This document shows positions 45,266-55,085 of a DNA stretch of 64,000 bases, in pieces. A program made the translations under genes and the position numbers. A model generated the notes under the pieces. That model did not search any database and was not told where the DNA came from. It worked only from the letters and a program-made list of their open reading frames with translations. This DNA is from Prado023 sp963798745 (GTDB lineage Bacteria; Actinomycetota; Actinomycetes; S36-B12; CAIYMF01): NCBI GenBank assembly GCA_963798745.1, contig CAWCUF010000002.1, positions 62,001 to 126,000 on the forward strand, read 5' to 3'. Numbering within the stretch: the stretch's first letter is position 1; each line of letters begins with the position of its first letter.

Positions 45266-47985
45266 CCCGGCCAACGGCGGGCCGGCCAGGGCCCTCGCTC
45301 AATGGCACGCCGGCGCTGCGCGCCCGCATCCAGGTGCCTCAGCTGCCCGAGGGCACGGTCGAGCGCAGGGTGCTGCTGGACCGCCTCGATTCCGAGGGGC
45401 ACCGGGTCCTGCTGGTGTGCGCTGCCGCGGGTTTCGGCAAGACCACGCTGCTCGCCCAGTGGGCCCGACGGAGTGACCTGCAGGGCCGACCCGTCGCCTG
45501 GGTGACCTGCACGGACCATGCCAACGACCCGGCCGACCTCTTCGTGGACCTGCGCGACGCGCTCGCGCTCGCGGTGCGGGAGTCGGCCCCCCGGGCCAGT
45601 GCCCAGCTGATGGAACTGGCGGTGCCGTCCAGGCGGTCGACAGGGTCCGAGCTCGAGGCGCTGCTCATGCTGCTCGACGACCTCGCGACCCCTCCGGCGC
45701 TCGTGCTCGACGACCTCCATGCCGTCGACGCAGGACCCTGCCTCGCACTCCTCGACTCGCTCGCCCTGGGCCTGCCGACGACCGTCGGCCTTGCGCTCGG
45801 GACTCGGGTCGAACCCCGCGCGCTGCTGACCTCCCTCCGGCTGCGCACCGGCGTGGCGGAAGTGACCGAGTCGGAGCTTGCGCACAGCCGAGCGGAGGTG
45901 GCGGAGGTCGTGGGCCGGGCGGGCGGTGACCCGCGGGCAATCACCGAGCCGCTGCTGGCCCAAACCGAAGGTTGGCCCGCCGCCGTTCGGCTCGGCGTGC
46001 TGGCCGCCCAACGGGCGGGGCGGGACCCGGGGGCCGACCTCCATGTGAGCCGCGACCCCTCGGTATCGGACTTCCTGATGCGGGAGATCGAGGCGGCCCT
46101 GCCGGCCGACTCCCTGGCGCTGCTGCGCGCGACCGCCGTGGTCTCCGAGCTGAACCCTCGGCTCGCGGCCGCACTCAGCGGGCGGCCCGACGCCGGCGCC
46201 ATCCTCGAACGCCTGTTCCGGGCCCAGGCCCTCGTCCGGCGCACGGGCGGCGAGGAGCCGACGTACGTCGTGCACACGCTGGTGCGCGCACACCTGCTGG
46301 CCAGCCTCGGGGCCGCCGACGTCGACGCCCCGGCACGCCAGCACGCGGCCGCGGCTCGCTGGCTCGCGGACCACGGACTCGCGGAGCATGCCCTCGACCA
46401 TGCCGCGGCGGCGGGCGAGCTCGAGCTGACCACGGCCCTGCTCCGCACCCGGGGACCGCGGCTGCTGGTCACCGGTCGGCTGCAGTCGCTGCTCCCCGCG
46501 CTCACCACCATCCCCTCGGACCAGTGGGACGCCGACCTGGCCAGCCTGGCGGCCCTCGCCCGCGCGGCGCTGGGCGACCTCGGCGCCGCCCGAGGGGCGC
46601 TGGTGCGTGCCGCGGCACTCGCCCCGGCCCGCCCCGACGGCGCGGACCCCCTCGGCGCGGCGCGCCTGCCGTCGCTGATGCGCATCGCGCAGTTCCACCT
46701 GCGCCGCCTCGAGGGCAGCCCCGAGGCCCCGGACATCCCCGTCACGTTCGCCGACGTGCTGGCATGGCCGGCCGCTCCCGCCCCCACCGAGGACGACCTG
46801 GACCGCGAGCTGGTCCTGCTGGTGAGCCGCGGGCAGTGGGAGTTCGCCACGGGTCGCTACGACGCCAGTTGGAGCGACCTGCGCCTCGCCCTGGACCTGG
46901 CCACGACCCATCGTCGTGACCACGTGATGCTCCTGGCGATGAGCACCCTGTCCGCGGTGCCAGCGCTCATGGGTGACGCATCAGCCGTCGACCGCTACGT
47001 CAGCGGGGCGCTCAGCCGCATCGAGGATCGGGGCTGGGCGTCGCACCCCGCGATGGCGACCTTCTACGCGGCAGGAGCGTGGGCCGCATCGCTGATGCTG
47101 CTGCCCGAGCGCGCCGAGCAGATGATCGGCCTGGCGCACGAGGCGCTGCGCGGCAACGTGGACCCGGAGTACGCCACGTACACCGCCCTCGTCGATGCCA
47201 CGTTGGCGGCGAACCGGGATGCCGACCCCACCCCTGCGCTGGCACTGCTGGCACGGCTGGCCCAGACCGGCCCGAGCGCCGAGCTGACCCCGGCGCTGCG
47301 GACGTTCCCGGCCGCGCACCGGGTCCGGATCCGGCTGGCGAGGGGGGACCTGGCTGGCGCGCAGGACGCCGCGGCGGACTTCGAACGCTGGTTCCCGGGC
47401 ACCGGTGACCCCCTGATCGCCCGCGCGCAGACCCACGCCGCCTGCGGGATGTGGGAGCCGTGCCTCGCTGACCTGGCGCTGGTCGCCGACCGATCACTGC
47501 CCGTGACCGTGCGTCTCTACGACATCGTGCTGCCCATGCTGGAGTCGGTCGCCCAGGAACGGCTCGGGCGCCGCTCTGCCGCACGGGGAGCCCTGCTGCG
47601 CGCGTTGGCCGTCGCCGCGCCCCGGGGCGTCGTGCGACCGTTCTGGGAGGCCGGTCCGACCATGCGTGCCATGCTCGAGCGCCAGCTCGGCCGGTTCGGC
47701 GTCCACGACGAGTTCGTGGCCACGATCCTGCAGCGCTGGGAAGCCGTCGACGCCGCAGCCGGCCACCGGCCGATCGTGGCCGAAGTAGACGGCGTCGCGC
47801 TCACCCCGCGCGAGCTCGAGGTGCTCCGCTCGCTGCCCTCGCTCATGACCGCCGAGGAGCTCGCGACAGCGGAGATGGTCAGCGTCAACACCATCCGCAC
47901 GCACATGCGCTCCCTGTACCGCAAGCTCGGTGTGCGCACCCGCCGGGACGCTGTCCGGACGGGTCGCGAACTGGGCCTGCTGTAG
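45262..47985 (+). CDS. MalT-like LuxR-family ATP-dependent transcriptional activator
   Basis: The 907-residue regulator is built like MalT. It has an N-terminal STAND/NB-ARC ATPase with Walker A CAAAGFGKTTLLAQWA and Walker B PALVLDDLHAV, winged-helix parts, a TPR-like helical sensor (residues about 400-830) and a C-terminal LuxR HTH (LTPRELEVLRSLPSL, AEMVSVNTIRTHMRSLYRKL). Such proteins multimerise on ATP and an inducer and bind repeated sites. It is coupled to SulP by GTGA with a GAGGGAG site. The 24-bp motif starts 2 nt after its stop, pointing away to the ligase gene, and recurs in front of the alkyl sulfatase. It is therefore the prime candidate activator of this locus. Confidence 0.9.
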   Translation: MTRPTAGRPGPSLNGTPALRARIQVPQLPEGTVERRVLLDRLDSEGHRVLLVCAAAGFGKTTLLAQWARRSDLQGRPVAWVTCTDHANDPADLFVDLRDALALAVRESAPRASAQLMELAVPSRRSTGSELEALLMLLDDLATPPALVLDDLHAVDAGPCLALLDSLALGLPTTVGLALGTRVEPRALLTSLRLRTGVAEVTESELAHSRAEVAEVVGRAGGDPRAITEPLLAQTEGWPAAVRLGVLAAQRAGRDPGADLHVSRDPSVSDFLMREIEAALPADSLALLRATAVVSELNPRLAAALSGRPDAGAILERLFRAQALVRRTGGEEPTYVVHTLVRAHLLASLGAADVDAPARQHAAAARWLADHGLAEHALDHAAAAGELELTTALLRTRGPRLLVTGRLQSLLPALTTIPSDQWDADLASLAALARAALGDLGAARGALVRAAALAPARPDGADPLGAARLPSLMRIAQFHLRRLEGSPEAPDIPVTFADVLAWPAAPAPTEDDLDRELVLLVSRGQWEFATGRYDASWSDLRLALDLATTHRRDHVMLLAMSTLSAVPALMGDASAVDRYVSGALSRIEDRGWASHPAMATFYAAGAWAASLMLLPERAEQMIGLAHEALRGNVDPEYATYTALVDATLAANRDADPTPALALLARLAQTGPSAELTPALRTFPAAHRVRIRLARGDLAGAQDAAADFERWFPGTGDPLIARAQTHAACGMWEPCLADLALVADRSLPVTVRLYDIVLPMLESVAQERLGRRSAARGALLRALAVAAPRGVVRPFWEAGPTMRAMLERQLGRFGVHDEFVATILQRWEAVDAAAGHRPIVAEVDGVALTPRELEVLRSLPSLMTAEELATAEMVSVNTIRTHMRSLYRKLGVRTRRDAVRTGRELGLL

Positions 47986-47987
47986 AT

Positions 47988-48011
47988 CTCATCAACTCCA
48001 TGCGAGGCGCG
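47988..48011 (+). promoter_or_regulatory. Regulatory site 2: motif shared with the alkyl sulfatase promoter
   Basis: CTCATCAACTCCATGCGAGG then CGCG, 91 bp upstream of the acyl-CoA ligase start, in the same orientation relative to the downstream gene as site 1 has to the alkyl sulfatase. Twenty-two of 24 positions are identical. The extended left arm of the dyad in site 1 is not kept here. Confidence 0.7.
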
Positions 48012-48102
48012 CCCGGGGTCCGGGGGTGGATCCTTCGCGGCACCGACGGGCTGCCGAGCGGCCCGTCGGCTTCGGGGATACGACCACGACCGGGAGGACC
48101 TC

Positions 48103-50085
48103 ATGAGCAGCACCCACGAGCACGCCGAGGACATCGAGCACGAGCTAGAGCACGCCGGCCGGGACGTGGGCGAGTCATTCGCCGAATCGGTGGGCGAGCC
48201 CGACCCGCAGGACGACATCACGCTGCTGGCCGACGATCCGCGCGCGGAGCCCCACGGGCCGGTCTCTGGCTCCCTCGACGCGACACTTCCGCCCTCGGCG
48301 CCGACTCTGTCCCAGCTCATCCTCGACCGGGTCGCGAGCACCCCGGACAATCCGGCATTCGGGTCGCCGAACCCCGAAGACAGCTGGCGGGTGCGCACCT
48401 GGGGGGAGGCCGGGGATGAGATGGCGCAGCTGGCCGCCGGCCTGCTGGCCCTGGGCCTGCAGCCCGAGGAGCGGGTCGCCATCGCGAGCAACACGCGCGT
48501 GGAGTGGGTCCTGGCCGACGGTGCGGTGATGCTGGCCGGAGGTGCGAACACCACGATCTACCCCAGCACCGGCGAGGACGACTTCGCCTACATCATCAAC
48601 GACTCGGAGACCCGCTTCCTCGTCGCAGAGGACCAGTCGCAGGCAGACAAGGCGTTGACCCAGCTGGCCGCGCTCCCCACGCTGGAGAAGATCGTCCTGA
48701 TCGAGGGCGAGGGCGACGGCGACCGGGTGCTCTCCTGGGCCGAGCTGGCGGTCCTCGGCACCCAGCGCCTGGCCGAGCAGCCCGACGCGATCACGGCGTC
48801 GGTGGCTGCCATCCGGCCCGACTCGCTGGCCACCCTCATCTACACCTCCGGCACGACGGGTCGGCCGAAGGGCGTGATGCTGCCGCAGAGCAACTGGGTG
48901 TTCCAGGGGCGCAGCATGCAGGCCCTGGAGGTCGTGCGGCCCGACGACGTGCAGTTCCTGTGGCTGCCCCTGGCGCACTCGTTCGGCAAGGTGCTGCTGT
49001 CCGCGGCCTTCCAGGTGGGCTTCGTCAGCTACATCGACGGCCGGGTGCCCAAGATCGTCGAGAACCTGCCGGTCGTCCAGCCCACGATCATGGCCGGCGT
49101 CCCGCGGATCTTCGAGAAGATCTACCAGGGCGCCAACGCCAAGGCGAAGGCCGGCGGCGGGGCCAAGGCCAAGATCTTCGACTGGGCGTTCGCGGCCGCC
49201 ACCGAGATCAAGGCCAAGCAACGGGCGGGCCTCCCCCCCGGACCGCTGGCGCCGGCCCGCATGGCCCTGGCCGAGAAGCTGGTCTTCTCCAAGATCCAGG
49301 CGCTGACCGGGGGGCGGATGCGGGTGATGATCTCCGGGTCCGCCGCGCTCAACGGCGATGTGGCGCGGTGGTTCGACGCCGCCGGCCTGCCGATCATCGA
49401 GGGCTACGGCCTGACCGAGAACAGTGCGGCGGCCTGCGTGGTCCGTCCGGACGATCTGGTGTTCGGATCGGTCGGCCAGCCGCTTCCGGGAACGCAGGTG
49501 ATGATCGCCCAGGACGGCGAGGTGCTCCTGCGCGGCCCGCACGTGATGGCCGGGTACTGGAACCTGCCCGAGGCTAACGCCGAGACGCTGCTGGCCGACA
49601 ACTGGCTGGCCACCGGCGACATCGGCGAACTCGACGACAAGGGGCGGTTGAAGATCACCGACCGCAAGAAGGACCTGGTCAAGACCTCGGGCGGCAAGTA
49701 CATCGCCCCCGGTCAGATCGCCGCGCAGTTCAAGGTCGTCTCCCCGCTGGCCTCGAACCTGGTCGTGCATGCCAGCGACCGCAACTTCGCGACCGCCCTG
49801 ATCTCCCTGGACCCGGAGGCGTTGGAGAAGTTCGCCGCGGAGAAGGGCCTGACCGGAGACTTCGAGGCCCTGTCGCAGTCGGCCGAGGTCCGCGCGGCTC
49901 TGCAGGCCGACGTCGACACCCTCAATGCCGGACTCAACCGGTGGGAGACGATCAAGAACTTCGCCATCCTGCCGCGTGACCTGTCCGAGGAGGAGGGCGA
50001 GCTCACGGCGAGCCTGAAGGTCAAGCGCAAGGCCGTCGAGGAGAACTTCGCCGACCTCATCGAGGCGATGTACGCCGGCGACTGA
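48103..50085 (+). CDS. Long-chain fatty acid-CoA ligase (AMP-forming)
   Basis: The 660-residue ANL-family enzyme activates fatty acids to acyl-CoA with ATP. Signatures: LATLIYTSGTTGRPKGVMLP (P-loop), MISGSAALNGDVARWFDAAG, IIEGYGLTENSAAACVV, DNWLATGDIGEL and the C-terminal KDLVKTSGGKYIAPGQI. The acidic 60-residue lead (MSSTHEHAEDIEHELEHAG) is unlike the usual family start and may mediate localisation. The ATG at 48103 follows an AGGACCTC site. The next gene is a wax-ester synthase, 19 nt on, which supports a storage-lipid role over, or besides, beta-oxidation. Confidence 0.92.
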   Translation: MSSTHEHAEDIEHELEHAGRDVGESFAESVGEPDPQDDITLLADDPRAEPHGPVSGSLDATLPPSAPTLSQLILDRVASTPDNPAFGSPNPEDSWRVRTWGEAGDEMAQLAAGLLALGLQPEERVAIASNTRVEWVLADGAVMLAGGANTTIYPSTGEDDFAYIINDSETRFLVAEDQSQADKALTQLAALPTLEKIVLIEGEGDGDRVLSWAELAVLGTQRLAEQPDAITASVAAIRPDSLATLIYTSGTTGRPKGVMLPQSNWVFQGRSMQALEVVRPDDVQFLWLPLAHSFGKVLLSAAFQVGFVSYIDGRVPKIVENLPVVQPTIMAGVPRIFEKIYQGANAKAKAGGGAKAKIFDWAFAAATEIKAKQRAGLPPGPLAPARMALAEKLVFSKIQALTGGRMRVMISGSAALNGDVARWFDAAGLPIIEGYGLTENSAAACVVRPDDLVFGSVGQPLPGTQVMIAQDGEVLLRGPHVMAGYWNLPEANAETLLADNWLATGDIGELDDKGRLKITDRKKDLVKTSGGKYIAPGQIAAQFKVVSPLASNLVVHASDRNFATALISLDPEALEKFAAEKGLTGDFEALSQSAEVRAALQADVDTLNAGLNRWETIKNFAILPRDLSEEEGELTASLKVKRKAVEENFADLIEAMYAGD

Positions 50086-50104
50086 CACCCCGGAGGCCAC
50101 GCTC

Positions 50105-51580
50105 GTGAAGACCGTCCCGATCGCCCCGTCCGACCTCACCTGGCTGAACATGGACCGGCCGGAGAACCTCATGGTCGTCAACGGCCTCCTGTGGTTCGAC
50201 GACGAGCCCGACTGGAACGCGGTGCGCGCCGTCGTCCAGGATCGGCTGGTCGACCGCTACCCGGTGCTGCACCGCCGGCCCGTGCTCGAGGGCCGGCGGT
50301 GGGTCTGGGTCGATGACCCCGACTTCGATCTCGACCGACACCTGCGGCGGGTGTCGCTGCCGGCGCCTGGCGACCGTGGCGCGCTCACCGACCACATCTC
50401 GGCGCGTGCGAGCGAGCCCATGGACCGGTCACACCCGCTGTGGGAGATGGACCTCATCAGCGGGTACCGGGACGACGACCGGCAGCTGGGCGCCGCAGTC
50501 GTCGCCCGGTTCCACCACGCGCTCGCCGACGGCATCCGGATCGTGCAACTGGTCCTGGGACTGTGTGACGACACCTCCGGCGTGACACCCCCGGTCGTCG
50601 GGCGGTCCGGCGGGCCGCGCAGCCCTCTGGCGGCCGCCCTCGATGCGGGGCGGCGGGTGGCCGGCGAGGTGGTCTCCTTCGCCGGCGACGTGGTGACCGC
50701 CGCGCCGTCAGCCCTCGTGCGAATGGCATCGGGGGCCGACGAGCTCGGACACGAGGTGATCCGCGAGGGAGTGGGGCTGATCGCCCAGCCGACCCGGATC
50801 ACCGATGCGATCACCGGGCTCGCCGACGAGGACAACCTCGCCCTCAACACGGCCCGGTCGGCCGCTCGGCTCACGCTGTGGGGGCACGACTCACGGGTCA
50901 TCGCCGACCAGCCGCCCGGTGTGGCCAAGCGGATCAGCTGGATCGACGGCCTCGACCTCGAACAGATCAAGGCGATCGGGCGGTCCCACGGCGCGACGGT
51001 CAACGACGTGTTGCTCGGTGCGGCCTCCCTCGGGATGACGCGCTACCTCGCCGAGAAGGGGCGGTCCGGGTTCACAGAGGCCAGCTTCCTCGTGCCGGTG
51101 TCGCTCAAGCCGGTGGACGCCTCGCTTCCTGCCGAGCTCGGCAACCACTTCGCGATGGTCATGTTCCCGATGCCGCTGGGCCTCACCGACCTCGACCGGC
51201 TGCTGCCCGAGGTCCACTCCCGGATGACCCGCATCAAGAACAGTGCCGAGGCGATGCTGATCTTCGGGGCGCAGCGCGCCGTGGCCGCGACCCCAGCACC
51301 GCTCTCGGAGCGCATCACCGCGTTCGTGGCGGACAAGACCCTGGGTGTCCTCACGAACGTGCCCGGGCCCACGGCGCCGATCGCCCTGGCGGGGACGCCG
51401 GTGGCGGGCATCCTGGGGTGGGTTCCGACCGCCTCCGACCAGACAGTGGGGCTCTGCATCCTCAGCTACGCCGGAGCAGTGAACATTGGTGTCTCCGCCG
51501 ACGCCGGGGTCATGCCGGACCCGGAGCGGTTGGCGGCGCTGATCGTCGCGGCCGTGGGGGAGATGGCCGCCGTTGCGTGA
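50105..51580 (+). CDS. Wax-ester synthase/diacylglycerol acyltransferase (WS/DGAT)
   Basis: The 491-residue enzyme transfers an acyl group from acyl-CoA to a fatty alcohol (wax ester) or diacylglycerol. The catalytic HHxxxDG motif is HHALADG (H137-G143). Further family blocks are PLWEMDLI, GATVNDVLLGAASLGMTRYL (the N-D-V-L-L block), ELGNHFAMVMFPMPLGLTDL and TNVPGPTAPIALAGTPVAGI. The GTG at 50105 follows the ligase by 19 nt, so the acyl-CoA donor and the transferase are co-produced. Fatty alcohol from the alkyl sulfatase would be the natural second substrate. Confidence 0.93.
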   Translation: MKTVPIAPSDLTWLNMDRPENLMVVNGLLWFDDEPDWNAVRAVVQDRLVDRYPVLHRRPVLEGRRWVWVDDPDFDLDRHLRRVSLPAPGDRGALTDHISARASEPMDRSHPLWEMDLISGYRDDDRQLGAAVVARFHHALADGIRIVQLVLGLCDDTSGVTPPVVGRSGGPRSPLAAALDAGRRVAGEVVSFAGDVVTAAPSALVRMASGADELGHEVIREGVGLIAQPTRITDAITGLADEDNLALNTARSAARLTLWGHDSRVIADQPPGVAKRISWIDGLDLEQIKAIGRSHGATVNDVLLGAASLGMTRYLAEKGRSGFTEASFLVPVSLKPVDASLPAELGNHFAMVMFPMPLGLTDLDRLLPEVHSRMTRIKNSAEAMLIFGAQRAVAATPAPLSERITAFVADKTLGVLTNVPGPTAPIALAGTPVAGILGWVPTASDQTVGLCILSYAGAVNIGVSADAGVMPDPERLAALIVAAVGEMAAVA

Positions 51581-51603
51581 TCCGGGGCAGCAGCCCGCCG
51601 ACT

Positions 51604-51632
51604 TGGTATCTATCTAGCGCTCGATATATAGT
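51604..51632 (+). promoter_or_regulatory. Promoter with TetR-type operator in the spacer
   Basis: A -35 TTGGTA (51604-51609) and a -10 TATAGT (51627-51632) are separated by 17 bp. The 16-bp imperfect palindrome TATCTAGCGCTCGATA (51611-51626, one symmetric mismatch pair) fills the spacer. The ATG at 51639 is 6 nt after the -10, so the message is leaderless. The TetR-family gene is the last gene of the operon. Binding would block RNA polymerase directly. Confidence 0.75.
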
Positions 51633-51638
51633 CTGCCC

Positions 51639-53367
51639 ATGAGGATCCCCATGAAGACTGAGGACCAGGACCAGGACCTGGACCGAACCGTCGCCGCCGT
51701 GGCCGGACGGGCCGAGTCGTGGGCGCGGCTGCCCTTCGAGGAGCGCGTGCGACTGCTGCGCGAGGTGCGCGAGCTGATCGGGCGGCACGCCGAGTCGTGG
51801 GTCGCCGCGGGGGTCGCGATGAAGCACCTGGACCCTGAGGCGCCTTCGGTCGGCGGGGAGGAGTGGCTGGGTGGGCCGTACCCGACGGCGGCCTGGCTGA
51901 CCGACATCATCGCCACCCTCGAGCGGCTGGCCACGGGCGCTGACCCGCTCGAGGGTGTGCCGCTGCACACCAGGCCCGACGGACAGGTCGTGGCCCGGGT
52001 CTATCCCGCCACCGGGTACGACCGTCTCCTGCTCAACGGCTACGAGATCGACGTGTGGATGCAGCCCGACGTGAGGCCGGCGATGGTGCGCGACACGGTT
52101 GCCCGCGCCTACCGGACGAGTGACCCTGAGCCCGGCCTCACCCTCGTGCTCGGGGCCGGCAACGTCTCTGCGATCCCGATCCTGGACGCGCTGTACAGCC
52201 TGATCGCCGACCTGAATGTCGTCGTGCTGAAGATGAACCCGGTGAACGAGGCCTACGGCCCCGTGTTCGAGCGGGTCCTCGCCCCGCTGATCGACGCCGG
52301 GTACCTCGTGCTCGTCTACGGCGGCAGCGACGTGGGCGCGGCGCTGACCGCACACCCGCTGGTCGACGCCGTGCACATCACCGGCAGCGAGCGCACGTAC
52401 GACGCGATCGTCTGGGGGCCGAGCGAGCAGGGGCAGGCGAACAAGGCCGCGGGCCGGCGCGCCGTGGAGAAGCCGGTGCGCGCCGAGCTCGGCGGGGTGA
52501 GCCCGACGATCGTCGTGCCGGGTCCGTGGACGGCTGCGGACATCGCGTATCAGGCCCAGCACCTGGCCACCCAGAAGCTGTTCGGCGCCGGGCACACCTG
52601 CGTCGCCTCGCAGGTGCTCGTCCTGCCCGCGGGATGGGAACACGCCGACGCGCTCGTCGACGCCCTGCGCTCGGCCCTGGCAGCCGCGCCGCAGCGCGAG
52701 CCGTTCTACCCGGGGACGCGCGAGCGCCAGGCCGCCTTCCGGGCGGCCAACCCGGGCGCTGAGCCGATCCCGGGCGAGGTCGAGCGGACGCTCCTGGTGG
52801 GCGTGGATCCGACGAGAGGACCATCCCGGCTTCAGCGAGGAGCTGTTCGGCCCCATCTACCTGACCACAAGCCTCGACGGTGCCTCGCCGAGGGAGTTCC
52901 TGCGCGCGGCCGTCGCCTTCGCCAACGACCGCCTGCTCGGCAACCTGGGCGCCAACATCCTCGTGCACCCGCGGACGGCCGCCCAGCTGGGCGCCGCGCT
53001 CGAGGACGCCATCGCCGAGCTTCGCTACGGCTGCATCGGCGTGAACGTGTGGTCCGCCTTCGCGTTCCTCGCCCCGCGAGCGGCGTGGGGGGCGTTCCCG
53101 GGCAACCGCCCCGAGGACATCAGCTCGGGCGTCGGGGTGGTCCACAACTCGCTGTTGCTCGATCGCACGCAGAAGACCGTCGCATACGCGCCGTTCCGGC
53201 CGTTCCAGCGCTCGCTGGGCCAGCCCACCCAGGGCCTGGCGGTCAAGCCGCCGTGGTTCCTGGACAACCGCACCGCCCTGACCACCGCCCGCAGGTTCAC
53301 GGCCTTCGCCGCCGACCCCCGACCCGCCCGTATCCCCGCCATCGCCGCCGCGGCCGTCCGCGGCTGA
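51639..53367 (+). CDS. Aldehyde dehydrogenase, interrupted by one frameshift
   Basis: The repaired product is about 576 residues of the ALDH superfamily. The first frame reads LTLVLGAGNVSAIPILDALY, LVDAVHITGSERTYDAIVWG, ELGGVSPTIVVPG and LFGAGHTCVASQVLVLPAG, with the catalytic Cys in HTCVAS. After about 52815 the sequence DHPGFSEELFGPIYLTTSLD and ATTP-like helices continue in the next frame to NVWSAFAFLAPRAAWGAFPG and a stop at 53365-53367. Removing one G from the GG at 52818-52819 restores a continuous frame. Leaderless start at 51639. It would oxidise a long-chain aldehyde to the acid, or act in the reverse direction as an acyl reductase. Confidence 0.82.
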
Positions 53368-53378
53368 AGGAGCCCGTC

Positions 53379-55085
53379 ATGTCGAGCAGCACCGCCCCCT
53401 CCGGCCACTGGGACGTCGTGATAGTCGGCTCCGGCTTCGGCGGGTCCGTGAGCGCCCTGCGCCTGAGCGAGAAGGGCTACCGCGTCCTCGTCGTCGAGTC
53501 CGGCCGCCGGTTCGCCGACCGCCAGCTGCCGAAGACCTCCTGGCGGCTGCCGCGGTTCCTGTGGGCGCCTGCGCTGGGCATGTTCGGCATCCAGCGCATC
53601 ACGCCGCTCAACGACGTGCTCGTGATGTCCGGTGCCGGGGTCGGTGGCGGTTCACTGGTGTACGGCAACACGCTCTATGAGCCCCTCGACGACTTCTACG
53701 AGGACCCGCAGTGGAGCCACATCACCAAGTGGCGCGATGAGCTGGCCCCCCACTACGACCAGGCCAAGCGGATGCTCGGCGTGGTCGAGAACCCCGTGGA
53801 CACAGCCGCCGACCGGGTGATGCTGCAGGTCGCTGAGGACCTCGGGGTCGCCGACACGTTCCACCGGACCCAGGTGGGCATCCTGTTCGGAGAGCGCGCG
53901 GGGCAGGACGTCGCCGACCCCTTCTTCGGCGGCGCGGGCCCGGCGCGCACCACCTGCACGAGCTGTGGGGCGTGCATGAGCGGCTGCCGGGTCGGCGCCA
54001 AGAACACCCTGCCGAAGAACTACCTGCACCTGGCTGAGTCGCTGGGTGCCCAGATCCTGCCGCTCACTACCGCCACGGCGATCACGCCGCTGTCCGGGGG
54101 TGGCTACCGTGTCGACATGCGTCCGGCCGGCCCCGCTGCGGGTGGGCCCAAGCGCCGGCCGGTGACCGCCGACCACGTGATCCTGGCCGCCGGTACGCTG
54201 GGCACCCAGCGCCTGCTGCACCGGATGAAGGTCGAGGGCGTGCTGCCGCACCTGTCCGACCGCCTCGGGGAGCTGACCAGGACGAACTCGGAGTCGATCC
54301 TCACCGTCGAGGCCCGCGACCTCGAGGTCGACTACTCAGTCGGCCCGGCCATCACCTCGTCGATCTACCCCACCCCGCGGACCCACGTCGAGCCGGTGCG
54401 CTACGGCCGGGGCAGCAACTTCATGGGCCTGCTCAGCGCGATGCTCACGCAAGGGGACCGGCCGGGGGAGCCGGCCGTGCCCCGATGGCGCCGGTTCGCC
54501 GCCGAGGTGCGGGCCAATCCCGGCTCGTTCCTGCGCTCCCTGTCGGTGCGGCGCTGGTCGGAGCGCACGACAGTGCTGCTGGTCATGCAGAGCCTGGACA
54601 ACTCGTTGAACGTAAGCCTGAGGCGGGGGCCCTTCGGTCGCAGGCTGTCCTCGCGGCAGGGTACGGGCACGCCGAACCCCACCTGGATCCCGGAGGCGCA
54701 CGAGGTGGCCCATCGGTTCGCCGAGCGGACCGGGGGGGAGCCCCGTGGGACCGTGAACGAGCTGTTCAACATCCCGATGACCGCGCACATCCTCGGTGGG
54801 TGCCCAATCGGCGACAGTCCGCAGACCGGCGTCATCGACGCGTGGCAGCGGGTCTACGGCAACCCCGGCCTGCACGTCATGGATGGGGCCGCGGTCACCG
54901 CCAACCTGGGCGTGAACCCCTCGCTGACCATCACCGCCCAGGCGGAGCGGGCCATGTCGTTCTGGCCGAACAAGGGTGAGGCCGACCCACGCCCGGAGGT
55001 CGGCGTTGCCTACACCGCGATCGACCCGGTGCGGCCGAGCCACCCCGCCGTGCCGGACAGCGCGCCTGGCATGCTGGCCTGGTGA
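53379..55085 (+). CDS. GMC-family FAD oxidoreductase with Cys-rich motif
   Basis: The 568-residue flavoenzyme resembles cholesterol oxidases and long-chain alcohol oxidases or dehydrogenases. FAD-binding VVIVGSGFGGSVSALRLSEK lies at the start, VMSGAGVGGGSLVYGNTLYE follows, and the C-terminal block is TAHILGGCPIGDSPQTGVID then HVMDGAAVTANLGVNPSLTI. Residues about 188-215 carry CTSCGACMSGC, a C-x2-C-x2-C-x3-C spacing, then RVGAKNTLPKNYL. It starts 11 nt after the aldehyde dehydrogenase stop with an AAGGAG site. In context it would oxidise fatty alcohol to aldehyde, feeding the preceding enzyme. Confidence 0.9.
   Translation: MSSSTAPSGHWDVVIVGSGFGGSVSALRLSEKGYRVLVVESGRRFADRQLPKTSWRLPRFLWAPALGMFGIQRITPLNDVLVMSGAGVGGGSLVYGNTLYEPLDDFYEDPQWSHITKWRDELAPHYDQAKRMLGVVENPVDTAADRVMLQVAEDLGVADTFHRTQVGILFGERAGQDVADPFFGGAGPARTTCTSCGACMSGCRVGAKNTLPKNYLHLAESLGAQILPLTTATAITPLSGGGYRVDMRPAGPAAGGPKRRPVTADHVILAAGTLGTQRLLHRMKVEGVLPHLSDRLGELTRTNSESILTVEARDLEVDYSVGPAITSSIYPTPRTHVEPVRYGRGSNFMGLLSAMLTQGDRPGEPAVPRWRRFAAEVRANPGSFLRSLSVRRWSERTTVLLVMQSLDNSLNVSLRRGPFGRRLSSRQGTGTPNPTWIPEAHEVAHRFAERTGGEPRGTVNELFNIPMTAHILGGCPIGDSPQTGVIDAWQRVYGNPGLHVMDGAAVTANLGVNPSLTITAQAERAMSFWPNKGEADPRPEVGVAYTAIDPVRPSHPAVPDSAPGMLAW

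Noticed and set aside
52805..52822. Programmed frameshift in the aldehyde dehydrogenase
   Set aside because: No slippery heptamer or downstream stem is evident; a single extra G explains it.
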